Assembly: GCA_016222805.1 (NCBI GenBank)
Contig: JACRQG010000030.1
Coordinates: 174,688 to 238,687 of the forward strand
Length of the DNA stretch: 64,000 nucleotides
Direction: 5' to 3'
DNA from: Verrucomicrobiota bacterium
GTDB lineage: Bacteria; Verrucomicrobiota; Verrucomicrobiia; Opitutales; Opitutaceae
Shown one piece after another: positions 1 to 8,718 of the stretch. Position 1 is the first letter of the stretch. Each line of letters begins with the position of its first letter. The notes beneath the pieces were generated by a model. The model worked only from the letters and a program-made list of their open reading frames with translations. It was not told the origin of the DNA and did no database searches. Made by a program: the position numbers and the translations under genes.

Positions 1-402
1 GGCCCCCTGGTGGTGCCGGAGGTGCAGGATCCGGAGTTGTGCGTGCTGGTGGAGGGAGGGCCGGAGGTGAGTCGTTCCAGTTGCCGGGTCTCGCTCGGCG
101 GACGGGAAGTGAAGGCGATCAAGTCGACGAGCGCGGGGCAATTTGGGGCGGCGACCGATCCGTCGCCGGAGAACTGGAGCTGGTTCATCGTGCCGGTGCC
201 GAAAGGGGAGACTTTACTGGACGTCGAAGTGACGGTGCTCGCGGAGCAGGCGCGGGTGGGGTTGTTTCTCCGGGGAGCGACCGCGGTCGGCACGGCGCCG
301 GCACCGACGGATGGGACGACGGTCTTTCCGACCCCGCGGGCGGAGCGCCGGGCGTGGTCGCACACGCTCCAGCCGCTGCGGATCTTTCCCTTGGTGGAGT
401 AG
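1..402 (+). CDS. C-terminal fragment of an unknown protein
   Basis: The reading frame is already open at base 1 and stops with TAG at 400-402, so only the last 133 codons of a longer gene are visible. The fragment has no cysteine pairs, transmembrane segment or catalytic motif that I recognise. Its alternating hydrophobic/polar pattern, with stretches such as [12 protein letters not shown], suggests a beta-sandwich tail of the kind often found at the end of secreted glycosidases, but that is a guess. It lies 56 bases before recF on the same strand. No function is assigned. Confidence 0.6.
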   Translation, partial: GPLVVPEVQDPELCVLVEGGPEVSRSSCRVSLGGREVKAIKSTSAGQFGAATDPSPENWSWFIVPVPKGETLLDVEVTVLAEQARVGLFLRGATAVGTAPAPTDGTTVFPTPRAERRAWSHTLQPLRIFPLVE

Positions 403-458
403 CGGAGGGGATTTCGCTTTCGCTTCGCCCTGGGATCCGCGTAATCCGGCGATCTCCG

Positions 459-1397
459 ATGCGATTGCGCAAACTCACGCTCCATCATTTCCGCAACGTG
501 AGCTTTGCCGCGCTGGAGTTCAACGGGCGGCAGCAGTTTCTGCTCGGGACGAACGGGCAGGGGAAGACGAACCTGCTCGAGGCGGCCGGCTTCCTCACGG
601 CCCTCCGCTCATTCCGGACCTCGGAGAACCGGCTGCTGGTGTCCCAGACCCAGCATTGCGCGGCGCTGAGTTTCGAACTCGAGCACGAGCGCGAACAGGC
701 GGTGCACGTCACCGTGAAGCTGCGGCACGACGGCAAGGAACTCTGGTGTGACCAGGAACGGGTCACGCGGCTGGCGGAGTACCTGGGCCGGTTTCCCACT
801 GTGGTGTTTTCGTCGCAGGACATGGGACTGGTGCGGGGTGCGCCGGCGGCGCGGCTGGCCCCGGCCGGGGTGGAGTTGATGGCGCGCCGCGCCGCGGGGC
901 TGGAGGAACTGGGCCGGGAGCTGGCGCGGGCGTACGCGGCGATGGCCGGAGGCGATGAACCGGCGAGCCTCACGTACGAGCCGAGTTTTGGCGAGGCGTC
1001 GGCGGACGCCCTGCTCGCGCGGCTCGAGGCCGGGCGGGCGCGTGACCTCCAGTTCAAGACGACCCTGGTCGGGCCGCAGCGGGATGACTTTCTCTTCCGG
1101 GTGAAACACACGCCCGCGCGGGATTTCGCTTCCGAAGGCCAGCAACGGTCGCTGGTGCTGGCGCTGCGCATCGCGCAGGCGGCGTGGTGCCAGGCGCGCA
1201 GCGGAATCCGGCCGGTGCTGCTCGCGGACGACGTGCTGGGCGAACTGGATCCAGTGCGCCGGGCGCGCTTCTGGTCGGCGCTGGATCCCGAGTCGCAGGT
1301 GATCGCCACCGGCACGCATCTGCCGGAGGCGGATCTGGGAGAGTGGCAGGTGTTCACGGTGACGGAGGGGACCTTCGTCGCGAAGGCGGGCGCATGA
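459..1397 (+). CDS. recF: DNA replication/repair protein RecF, internally shortened
   Basis: RecF is an SMC-like ATPase that loads RecA at gaps. The start is the ATG giving [14 protein letters not shown], a typical RecF N-terminus. The Walker A motif GTNGQGKT is at residues 30-37, the ABC signature SEGQQRS near 225 and the Walker B/D-loop [11 protein letters not shown] at about 254-264. The protein is 312 residues, against about 360 for the family. The shortfall is local: after [17 protein letters not shown] the sequence jumps to [13 protein letters not shown]. The conserved RRRxLD segment and the helices after it (roughly 50 residues of lobe II) are absent, while the frame is kept. The stop overlaps the next start as ATGA, suggesting co-transcription with the TauE gene. 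Identity is certain; whether this version is functional is doubtful. Confidence 0.9.
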   Translation: MRLRKLTLHHFRNVSFAALEFNGRQQFLLGTNGQGKTNLLEAAGFLTALRSFRTSENRLLVSQTQHCAALSFELEHEREQAVHVTVKLRHDGKELWCDQERVTRLAEYLGRFPTVVFSSQDMGLVRGAPAARLAPAGVELMARRAAGLEELGRELARAYAAMAGGDEPASLTYEPSFGEASADALLARLEAGRARDLQFKTTLVGPQRDDFLFRVKHTPARDFASEGQQRSLVLALRIAQAAWCQARSGIRPVLLADDVLGELDPVRRARFWSALDPESQVIATGTHLPEADLGEWQVFTVTEGTFVAKAGA

Positions 1398-2128
1398 CCG
1401 CGTGGGATGCGGGCACGTGGACCCTGGCCGCCGTGGCGGCGGTGATCGTGGGGATCTCGAAGTCGGGGATCGGCGGACTGGGGATGCTGGCCGTCGTGAT
1501 CTTCGCGCAGATTCTACCCGCCAAGCAGGCGACCGGCCTGGTGCTGCCGCTGCTGTGTTTCGGCGACGTGGCGGGCGCGACCGTGTACTGGAAACACGCG
1601 GTGTGGTCGCACATCCGGCGGCTGTTTCCCTGGACCGCCGCCGGGGTGGTGGGCGGGTACTTCGCCCTGGGTCGGATCGACGACGCGCAGGCGCGCACGC
1701 TGATCGGCGGGATCGTGCTGGGTCTGGTGGCGATGCACTTCATCCGACGGAAGTACGTGGGGCACGAGGCGGAGCACGGTGCCTGGTTCGCACCGACGAT
1801 CGGCGTGCTGGCGGGATTCACGACGCTGGTGGCCAACGCCGCCGGTCCGCTGATGGCGATTTACCTTCTGGCGATGCGCCTTCCGAAGTTGGACTGGGTC
1901 GGAACGGGGGCGGTGTTCTTCCTGCTCCTCAATTTCTTCAAGGTTCCGTTCATGGTGCACCTCGGACTGATCACCGGATCCAGCCTGCTGTTGAATCTGG
2001 CGCTGGTGCCGGCGGTGCTCGCCGGCTTGTGGGTCGGGCAGAAGATTGTCCGGCGCATCGACCAGCGGGCCTTCGAGAATCTGGCGCTGATCCTCGCGAT
2101 GGCGGCCGGCGTGCGGCTGTTGTTCTGA
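1394..2128 (+). CDS. TauE/SafE family permease
   Basis: A 244-residue polytopic membrane protein of the TauE/SafE (DUF81) family. Members export sulfite, sulfoacetate or related small organic anions across the inner membrane. About seven to eight hydrophobic segments can be counted. The family-typical glycine-rich start [12 protein letters not shown] follows the first helix, and a second repeat-like segment [20 protein letters not shown] lies near the middle, in line with the internal duplication of the family. The start ATG overlaps the recF stop (ATGA), so translation is probably coupled. Substrate is unknown; no sulfur genes lie nearby. Confidence 0.85.
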   Translation: MTAWDAGTWTLAAVAAVIVGISKSGIGGLGMLAVVIFAQILPAKQATGLVLPLLCFGDVAGATVYWKHAVWSHIRRLFPWTAAGVVGGYFALGRIDDAQARTLIGGIVLGLVAMHFIRRKYVGHEAEHGAWFAPTIGVLAGFTTLVANAAGPLMAIYLLAMRLPKLDWVGTGAVFFLLLNFFKVPFMVHLGLITGSSLLLNLALVPAVLAGLWVGQKIVRRIDQRAFENLALILAMAAGVRLLF

Positions 2129-2194
2129 GGCGAGCGCAGGGCACGGGCCTGATTCACCTTCCCTTTGGCGCGGGCGTCGCCTTTCACTTGCCTC

Positions 2195-2815
2195 ATGTCC
2201 CGAATGAACGTGCGAAAGATGTGGGCGGCCAAGCTGGCCGGCCGGCTGGCGCCGGACGGTGCGATCGGGACCGCGGACCTCCGGCCCCGCCCATCGCCTG
2301 CACGGGAACCGGCGGTTCTGGCGGTCCGCCGCCCGTACGCCGGCGTGGTGCTGGGGGTGGATCCGTCCCTGCGCGGCACCGGATTGGCGCTGGTCGAGTT
2401 TGCGCCCGGGCGCACGCCGGTCCTGTTGCGCTGCCAGACGGTGCGGGTGCCGGCGCGCCGAACCCTGGCGGAGGCATTGGCGGAAATCCACCGGGCGGTG
2501 ACGGCGTTCGTGGACGGAGGCAACGTGCGGCACGTGGCGCTCGAGCAGACGATTTACGTGCAGAATGTGCGCACCGCACAGATCCTCGGGGCGGCCCGGG
2601 GGGCGGCGATCGCGGCGGTGGCTTTGCGCGAGTTGCCGGTGTTCGAATACCCGCCATTGCGGGTGAAGCAGGCGGTGGTCGGGGCCGGCCGCGCGAGCAA
2701 GGAGCAGGTGGCGCGCACCGTGATGGCGCTGCTCGGCCACGGTCGCACGCTGGCGTTGGACGAGTCGGACGCGGCCGGCGTGGCGCTGTGCCACGCGTTC
2801 ACCTGGCGCGGCTGA
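2195..2815 (+). CDS. ruvC: Holliday junction resolvase RuvC with N-terminal extension
   Basis: RuvC cuts four-way junctions left by recombination, working with RuvAB. The nuclease core starts with LGVDPSLRGTG (first catalytic Asp), continues with ALEQTIYVQN (catalytic Glu) and ends with LDESDAAGVALC (the last acidic pair), so all four acidic residues are present. The core begins only after about 50 extra residues rich in basic and proline residues; standard RuvC begins within a few residues of the first catalytic Asp. The ATG at 2195 is preferred over an in-frame TTG at 2165. It converges on the histidine kinase gene with a 16-base gap. Confidence 0.88.
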   Translation: MSRMNVRKMWAAKLAGRLAPDGAIGTADLRPRPSPAREPAVLAVRRPYAGVVLGVDPSLRGTGLALVEFAPGRTPVLLRCQTVRVPARRTLAEALAEIHRAVTAFVDGGNVRHVALEQTIYVQNVRTAQILGAARGAAIAAVALRELPVFEYPPLRVKQAVVGAGRASKEQVARTVMALLGHGRTLALDESDAAGVALCHAFTWRG

Positions 2816-2831
2816 CGGGAGCGCGCGGGGG

Positions 2832-5654
2832 TCAGCCCACCACTTCCTTCAGGACGCGGCCCAAATCCTTTTCGCGATAGGGTTTGGTGAGGTAGCCGAG
2901 GAAGCCCTTCTCGAAGTACTCCCGGCGCACGTCGTCGTTGTCATAACCGCTGGCGACGATGGCGCGCACATTGGGATCGAGTTTGCGCAGTTCGTAGAAG
3001 CACTCCTCGCCGCCCATGCCGCCGACCACCGTCAGGTCCATGATCACCGCATCGTAGTGGGACTTGCCGAGGTTCTGGTAGCGTCGGAAGAGCGCGACGG
3101 CCTCGTCGCCGTTGCGCGCGAGATCGCAGGAGTAGCCGAGGCTCTGCAGCATGCCGGCCGTAAGGTCGGAGATCTTCGGATCGTCATCCATGAAAAGCAC
3201 GCGGTAGGTCCGGTGCGTCTGCAGGAGCGGTTTCGCCCGCGGCTGAAGATCGACCGGCGCTTCCGCCCGCGGCAGGTACACGGTGAACGCGGTGCCGACG
3301 CCGACGACGGAGTTGAGGCCGATCTGGCCACCGTGTTTCAGCACAATCTTGAGGACGGTCGCGAGGCCAAGGCCGGTGCCGTGCTTCTTGGTGGTGAAGA
3401 AGGGATCGAAGATCTTGTCGATGTGCTCGGGCTTGATGCCGCTGCCGTTGTCCCGCACCTCGAACTCGACATAGCCGCCGGCCGCGAGCCCCGGGACTTC
3501 GTCGTCCTTGACGGTGCAGTTCCGTACCTTCAACTGCAGCCGCTGCCGATGGGGAGGCGGCGGCATGGCCTGGAGGGCGTTGACGATCAGGTTCTGGAAG
3601 ACCTGCAGAATTTGCGCGCGATCGACGAGCACGTTGTCGGCGTCCGCCGCGAACTCCGTTACGATTTCCGCCCCGGAGCCCGCGGCGGCCACCCGTCGCG
3701 CGTCCTCCATGATGTCGCGGGAGGCGCAGACACTTCGCGTGCCGGTGCCGCCCTTGGCGAAGGCCAGCAATTGGCGGGTCAGTCCCTTGGCGGTGTCGCA
3801 GGATTTCTCCGCATCGGCGAGGCGACTGTAGTCCTGCTTTTCGGTGGCGAGTGAAATCGCGCCGAGGATCGTGGTCAGATGGTTGTTGAAATCGTGCGCG
3901 ATGCCGCTCGCGAGGAGGCCAAGGTGCTCGAAGCGATCCGCCTTCATCAGTTCGTCCGGGGTGAGGGTCATTTCATCCGGATTGCGGAACACCAGCACGA
4001 GGCCCTGCGGCCTTCCCTCCGGCCCGGGCAGGGCGCGGGCGGTCCAGACAATGGGCACGGCGTCGCCGCCACCGGCGGAAGGGGCGAGGGCGTCGGTCGC
4101 GATCAGTCCGAGGGGCTCATCGGCGGCGAGCAGCGTCTCGACCGGATCCTCGGCGGGCCGGCCACCCTGGCGTTTCACCAGGCGGAAGACGTCGCCGAGC
4201 AGCTGGCCGGAAAGCTCGGCGGCGGGGACGTGCAGCAAGCGGGCCGCCACCAGATTGTGGACGGTTATCCGGCTGCGTTCGTCGGTGACAAGGATGCCCT
4301 CCGAGACCGCGTCGAGGATTCCGGTCACCTGGCCACGGCCGAGGCAATCGTCGCCGGCGATCGCCGTGGCGGGAAGCGGAGCGCAGAAGCCCACGACGCG
4401 CAGCAATTCCCGCTTGCGGCTGACGCTGCGGTGGGCCCCGAACAGCACCGCCACGGCCTTGCCGTCGCGCGCCCGCAGGCGGACGGTCTCGACCCAGGAA
4501 GTCTGGCCGGGAAAGCGGTTGAGCAGCCATGGTTCGACTCCGGCCGCGGCCTCGTCGGCCGGGATGGCGGCCGCAAAGGAGTCGCGCGTCGGGGGCAGCC
4601 GGCCCTCGGCGTAGCCGAGCAGTTTTTCCCAGGCCGGGGAGTAACAGAAGAGCTGGTTGGCGAAATCGAGTTCGAAGACCGCGAGCGGCCCGGCTCCGCT
4701 CAGGTCCTGCAGCCGGGCGTCGTTGGCCACGAGGGAGTCCTCGATTTCCTTGCGCTCGGAAATGTCGAGATGCAGCCCCACCACCCGGTCCACCTTGCCG
4801 TCGGGACCGACGATTTGCAGGCCGAGGCACTGGATCCACACCCAGTGGCCACGCCGGTGCTTCATGCGAAACTCGACATTGAGCGGCCGGGTGCCGGCGG
4901 CGGTGCGGCGGCCCACCTTGTCCGGGGCGGCGGAGGAGTCGTCCGGATGGAGGAGGCGGCGCCAGGCGTCCACCGTATCAGGCAGTTCCGGCGGCGCATA
5001 GCCGAGCAGTTTCTTCCAGGCCGCCGACAGGTGCACCTGGCCCTCGCGCAGGTTGAGATCGAAGTAGCCGGCGGACCCATTCTCGAAGAGGAGCCGAAGA
5101 CCCTCGCGGGCCGTATCGCCGTCACCACCCGGGGTGCCGGCACGGGGCGACGCGCCGGGCAGTGTGATTACGACGTGAAAGCCGTGCGCGGGATCCAGCG
5201 CAGATTCCAGCGCGACCTGCACCTCCCGCGAGTCGCTCCCGCCGTCCGGGAGCGTCGTGAGGGGCATGGGCTGGCCGGACGGACTGCTCCGGAGGACGTC
5301 CCACTGCGCTTCCAGGAACTCGGGATCCGTGGAAACAATCTCGAAACTGAAGAGCGACGGAAGCGCCTCCCCCACGATCGGCCGCTCGGGCCACAGTTGC
5401 CGGGCTCCGGCGCTGGCCGCCACAACCTTCCCGGCCGCGTCGGTCTGCAACACGGCGCGAAAATGGCCCGGAGTGGGCGGGAGCGCGGACAGTGAGGGCG
5501 GAGTCGGCAAGGCGAGGAAAAGGTAACCTACGGGTGGAGCGCGGGGGTGGCGACTGTACCCCGCATCGTACAGTCCATCGGGTGAAGGAGGGGCGGGGTA
5601 TCCCGTCTCCACGCGGACCAGGGACGGGCGGGGCGGGAGGACATGCTCGGACAA
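2832..5654 (-). CDS. Multi-PAS hybrid sensor histidine kinase
   Basis: A soluble hybrid two-component sensor of up to 940 residues. From the N-terminus it has a degenerate PAS region (about 60-165), three further PAS-like domains (about 185-560; the second contains [11 protein letters not shown]), the HisKA helix pair with the phospho-acceptor in [10 protein letters not shown] (His587), an HATPase domain with the ATP-lid motif [16 protein letters not shown], and a C-terminal receiver with phospho-acceptor Asp873 in [10 protein letters not shown] and the conserved lysine in [10 protein letters not shown]. There is no transmembrane segment, so it should sense a cytoplasmic signal. The frame opens with TTG at 5654 and has no in-frame ATG before the second PAS, so the true start is uncertain; a start inside the proline-rich first 50 codons is possible. 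Confidence 0.88.
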   Translation of the reverse strand: MSEHVLPPRPSLVRVETGYPAPPSPDGLYDAGYSRHPRAPPVGYLFLALPTPPSLSALPPTPGHFRAVLQTDAAGKVVAASAGARQLWPERPIVGEALPSLFSFEIVSTDPEFLEAQWDVLRSSPSGQPMPLTTLPDGGSDSREVQVALESALDPAHGFHVVITLPGASPRAGTPGGDGDTAREGLRLLFENGSAGYFDLNLREGQVHLSAAWKKLLGYAPPELPDTVDAWRRLLHPDDSSAAPDKVGRRTAAGTRPLNVEFRMKHRRGHWVWIQCLGLQIVGPDGKVDRVVGLHLDISERKEIEDSLVANDARLQDLSGAGPLAVFELDFANQLFCYSPAWEKLLGYAEGRLPPTRDSFAAAIPADEAAAGVEPWLLNRFPGQTSWVETVRLRARDGKAVAVLFGAHRSVSRKRELLRVVGFCAPLPATAIAGDDCLGRGQVTGILDAVSEGILVTDERSRITVHNLVAARLLHVPAAELSGQLLGDVFRLVKRQGGRPAEDPVETLLAADEPLGLIATDALAPSAGGGDAVPIVWTARALPGPEGRPQGLVLVFRNPDEMTLTPDELMKADRFEHLGLLASGIAHDFNNHLTTILGAISLATEKQDYSRLADAEKSCDTAKGLTRQLLAFAKGGTGTRSVCASRDIMEDARRVAAAGSGAEIVTEFAADADNVLVDRAQILQVFQNLIVNALQAMPPPPHRQRLQLKVRNCTVKDDEVPGLAAGGYVEFEVRDNGSGIKPEHIDKIFDPFFTTKKHGTGLGLATVLKIVLKHGGQIGLNSVVGVGTAFTVYLPRAEAPVDLQPRAKPLLQTHRTYRVLFMDDDPKISDLTAGMLQSLGYSCDLARNGDEAVALFRRYQNLGKSHYDAVIMDLTVVGGMGGEECFYELRKLDPNVRAIVASGYDNDDVRREYFEKGFLGYLTKPYREKDLGRVLKEVVG

Positions 5655-5674
5655 GTATTACGTTGTTGCTTACG

Positions 5675-5750
5675 TCTGGGCGGGGCGACCCCGCCCCGCA
5701 CCATTTGGTTAAGGGTCCGACTAAAGCGGGGCGTGGTCGCCCCGCCCAGA
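5675..5750. repeat. REP-like inverted repeat
   Basis: Two 25-base arms (5675-5699 and 5726-5750) are inverted copies of each other with a single mismatch, separated by 26 bases. Each arm is itself nearly palindromic around a GGGGCGACCCCGCCCC-type core. The core GGCGGGGCG/CGCCCCGCC recurs at 29274-29295, which suggests a dispersed palindromic repeat family. It lies between the start of the kinase gene and the end of hemH, both on the minus strand, and could also terminate or attenuate transcription. Confidence 0.6.
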
Positions 5751-5790
5751 AGAAACCTGAGCCGAACGGAGGCAGGTCAACATGGTGGTC

Positions 5791-6831
5791 CTAGACCATG
5801 CCATCCTGCAGCCACTTTCGCGACCGCGCAGCGAGGAAATCAATGTAGGCCGGATGGTCGTTGAGGCAGGGAACCTGGGAGAACGATTCTCCACCCGCCT
5901 GGAGGAACGCGTTCTTTCCCTCTCCGCTGATTTCCTCAATGGTCTCGAGGCAGTCGGCGACGAACGCGGGGCAGAGGACGAGGAGCCGTTTCCGGCCCTC
6001 GCCGGGCAGACGGGCAAGGGTCTCGTCCGTATAGGGAGAGAGCCAGGGCTCGCCGACCAGGCGCGACTGGAAGGAAACGAAGTGGCGATCCGCCGGAATG
6101 CCCGCCCGGGCCACGAGCGCCCGCGTGGTCGCCAGGCACTGGGCCTTGTAGCACGTGGAGTGGACCGGCGAACACGTGGTGCAGCAGTCGGAGACGAGCG
6201 TGCAATGGGCGCGGGAGGAATCCGCCTTCTGCAGGTGTCGCACGGGAATGCCGTGGTAGCTGAACAGGACGTAGTCGTGCGGCTGCGCCAGGTACGGCGC
6301 GCAGACGGTGTGGAGCGCCTCGATGTAATCGCGGTCGGCGTAGAAGGGTTGCACGCAATCGACGCGGAGCTTTGGCCCAAGCCGGGCCGCCTCCTCGTAG
6401 ACCTTGACCACGACGGTCTCCCACGAAGACATCGCGTAGTGGGGGTACTGCGGAAACAGCAGCACCTGGCCGACGCCATCGGCCGCCATCTGCGCCACGA
6501 TGGAGGCGATCGACGGCTCGCCATAACGCATCGCAAGGTACACCGGGGTATCCGACCCCAGGTTGGCCGCCAGTTTGTCGCGCACCGATCGGGAGGTGAG
6601 GATCAGAGGGGAGCCGTCCTTCGTCCAGATTTCCTCGTAGGCGTGCGCGGACTTGGGGGCGCGGAAGCGGCAGATGATCTGGTTGACGAGGAGTCGGCGC
6701 AGGAACGGGTTGGATGGCTTGTCGATGACCCGCTCATCTCCCAGGAACTCCTCGAGGTAGCGCCGCACATCGGGTACGGAGGTGGAGGCCGGGGAGCCGA
6801 GATTGACGAGAAGGACGGCGCGCTTGGGCAT
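5791..6831 (-). CDS. hemH: Ferrochelatase with cysteine cluster
   Basis: Inserts Fe2+ into protoporphyrin IX, the last step of haem b synthesis. The start is the ATG giving MPKRAVLLVNLGSP, typical of HemH; the protein is 346 residues. The metal-binding/catalytic His193 lies in SYHGIPVRH, and the conserved glutamate in VADCLETIEEI. Unusually, six cysteines fall between residues 210 and 232 (positions 210, 216, 217, 220, 227, 232), around CCTTCSPVHSTCYKAQC. Many ferrochelatases have no such cluster; actinobacterial and Caulobacter-type enzymes bind a [2Fe-2S] centre through internal cysteines, so an iron-sulfur enzyme is plausible. The gene is divergent from gpmI. hemB lies 18 kb away, so the haem genes are scattered. 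Confidence 0.93.
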   Translation of the reverse strand: MPKRAVLLVNLGSPASTSVPDVRRYLEEFLGDERVIDKPSNPFLRRLLVNQIICRFRAPKSAHAYEEIWTKDGSPLILTSRSVRDKLAANLGSDTPVYLAMRYGEPSIASIVAQMAADGVGQVLLFPQYPHYAMSSWETVVVKVYEEAARLGPKLRVDCVQPFYADRDYIEALHTVCAPYLAQPHDYVLFSYHGIPVRHLQKADSSRAHCTLVSDCCTTCSPVHSTCYKAQCLATTRALVARAGIPADRHFVSFQSRLVGEPWLSPYTDETLARLPGEGRKRLLVLCPAFVADCLETIEEISGEGKNAFLQAGGESFSQVPCLNDHPAYIDFLAARSRKWLQDGMV

Positions 6832-6844
6832 GGGAAGGGAAGTG

Positions 6845-6863
6845 GTTCTGCAAGAACGCAGAA
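6845..6863. promoter_or_regulatory. Overlapping inverted repeats in the hemH-gpmI divergent region
   Basis: TTCTGC-AAGAAC-GCAGAA (6846-6863) is a perfect six-base-arm inverted repeat, and it overlaps a second one, GTTCT-GCA-AGAAC (6845-6857). It sits 14 bases upstream of the hemH start and 84 bases upstream of gpmI. Such paired arms suit a dimeric regulator, but no known consensus is matched well enough to name one. Confidence 0.3.
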
Positions 6864-6946
6864 AAGGACTCCGCCGCAAGGGGGAAACCTGAAAATTGCC
6901 TTTTGTCTTCGCCGAAGCCCGTCAACGCTGGTCGGCTTCCAATTCC

Positions 6947-8539
6947 ATGATCACTCCGCGCAAGCCCGTCCTCCTGGTCATCCGCGATGGCTGGGGCAAG
7001 AATCCCGATCCCGCGCAGCACGCGACCAACGCCGTCGCCCTGGCGCGCAAGCCCTGCGACGATCAGCTGCGCGCGAAGTACCCGCACACGCTGGTCCGGG
7101 CTTCGGGGTTGGATGTCGGCCTGCCCGACGGAGTGATGGGCAACAGTGAGGTGGGCCACGAGAACATCGGGGCCGGTCGGATTGTGGATCAGGAACTGGT
7201 GCGCCTGAACAAGCTCTTCTCCGAGAAGCGCCTTGCCGCCAACCCGGTCTGGCGCGGACTGGTCGATCGCCTCCGGAGCCGCCCCGGGGCCAGGCTGCAT
7301 CTGATGGGCATCGTCAGCGACGCCGGGGTGCACGGCATGCTGGATCATCTTTACGGCATCCTCCGCCAAGCCAAGGAGGACGGCCTGGGCGCCGGCCAGG
7401 TGTTCATCCACGCGTTCACGGATGGACGCGATACCCCGCCCACCAGCGGCCTCGGGTATGTGCAGCAGGTTGACGCGCAGTGCCGCGCGATCGGGATTGG
7501 GGCGATCGCGAGCGTCTGCGGTCGCTTCTGGGCGATGGACCGCGACAACCGCTGGGAGCGGGTAAGCAAGGCCTACTACATGCTCACCGGCAGGAAGGCG
7601 GAGGCGACGGCTTCCTCGGCAGCCGCCGCCGTGCAGGCTTATTACGACAAGCCGGCGAACGACTCGCAGAAGGGCGATGAGTTCGTGGTGCCGACCTGGA
7701 TCGTGGATGGCCAGGGGCGGCCGCTGGCGACCATCGGCGACGGCGACGCGGTCCTGTTCTACAATTACCGCGGGGACCGTCCCCGCGAGATCACCAAGGC
7801 CTTCGTGATTGATGGCTTCAAGGAGTTTGATCGCGGGGCCAAGCTCGACCTCTACTACGCGACGATGACGGAGTACGAGACCGGCCTCCCGGTGAAAGTG
7901 ATCTCCCCGAAGCCGGAACCGTTGAAGAACATCCTGGGCAAGGTCGTGAGCGACGCCGGCATCGCGCAGTTCCGGTGCGCCGAAACGGAGAAGAACCCGC
8001 ACGTGACGTTTTTCTTCAACAACTACCGGAAGGACCCGTTCCCCGGGGAGGACCGCGCGTGTCCGCCAAGCCCGAAGGTGCCGACCTACGACCTGCAGCC
8101 GGAGATGTCAGCCACGGAGGTCACCCGCGTGGCCAAGGCTGCCATCCTTTCCGGAAAGTACGGCCTGATCGTCGTCAACTACGCCAACCCCGACATGGTG
8201 GGTCACACGGGCTCGTTGCCGGCGGCGATCAAGGCGGTGGAGGCAACAGACCAGGGCGTGGGTGAACTGCTCGCCGCGCTGTCATCGGTGGGGGGGCGAG
8301 CGGTGATCGCAGCGGATCACGGCAACGCCGAACAGATGTGGGACCCGTCGGTCAATGGGCCGCACACCGCGCACACCCTGAACCTGGTCGAGGTGTTCGT
8401 CGTGGGGGAGGAGTTTTCGGCAGGGCGCACCCGGATGCGGCCGGAGGGGCGCCTGGCGGATCTCGCCCCCACCGTCCTCCAGTTGATGGGCCTGCCAAAG
8501 CCGGCGGAGATGACAGGGGAGAGCCTGATCGCCGGCTGA
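6947..8539 (+). CDS. gpmI: 2,3-bisphosphoglycerate-independent phosphoglycerate mutase
   Basis: Interconverts 3- and 2-phosphoglycerate in glycolysis using two metal ions and a phosphoserine. The ATG at 6947 gives MITPRKPVLLVIRDGWGKN with the metal-binding DGWG. The nucleophile is Ser67 in MGNSEVGHENIG. Later metal ligands appear in NYANPDMVGHTG and AADHGNAEQM (Asp457-His458). The length of 530 residues is close to the usual 510-515, with a slightly longer middle domain around YYDKPANDSQKGDE. It is transcribed away from hemH and followed by a GC-rich hairpin. Confidence 0.95.
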   Translation: MITPRKPVLLVIRDGWGKNPDPAQHATNAVALARKPCDDQLRAKYPHTLVRASGLDVGLPDGVMGNSEVGHENIGAGRIVDQELVRLNKLFSEKRLAANPVWRGLVDRLRSRPGARLHLMGIVSDAGVHGMLDHLYGILRQAKEDGLGAGQVFIHAFTDGRDTPPTSGLGYVQQVDAQCRAIGIGAIASVCGRFWAMDRDNRWERVSKAYYMLTGRKAEATASSAAAAVQAYYDKPANDSQKGDEFVVPTWIVDGQGRPLATIGDGDAVLFYNYRGDRPREITKAFVIDGFKEFDRGAKLDLYYATMTEYETGLPVKVISPKPEPLKNILGKVVSDAGIAQFRCAETEKNPHVTFFFNNYRKDPFPGEDRACPPSPKVPTYDLQPEMSATEVTRVAKAAILSGKYGLIVVNYANPDMVGHTGSLPAAIKAVEATDQGVGELLAALSSVGGRAVIAADHGNAEQMWDPSVNGPHTAHTLNLVEVFVVGEEFSAGRTRMRPEGRLADLAPTVLQLMGLPKPAEMTGESLIAG

Positions 8540-8550
8540 GTTCCGCCCCG

Positions 8551-8574
8551 CGTCGGGGACGGCTGTCCCCGGCG
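8551..8574 (+). terminator. Hairpin after gpmI
   Basis: A ten-pair stem with one G-U pair closes on the four-base loop GGCT (core GGGGAC-GGCT-GTCCCC) 12 bases after the gpmI stop. The following run is only CCTTT, so it is a weak intrinsic terminator at best. Confidence 0.4.
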
Positions 8575-8718
8575 ACCTTTCCGTCAGCCCTGCAGTCGGC
8601 TGCGGTTCGGCCGGCTCGCTCCGCACCGCAGCAAGAGTGCCTCGGGCGCAAAGTTTCTGTTTGCGCGCCCGGGAGGCGGCTCGCTTAGTTTGCGGGTTTT
8701 CGCCCGCCAACACCTCCC

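Noticed and set aside
2165..2194. TTG start for RuvC ten codons upstream
   Set aside because: The ATG at 2195 is available and no ribosome-binding site favours the TTG.
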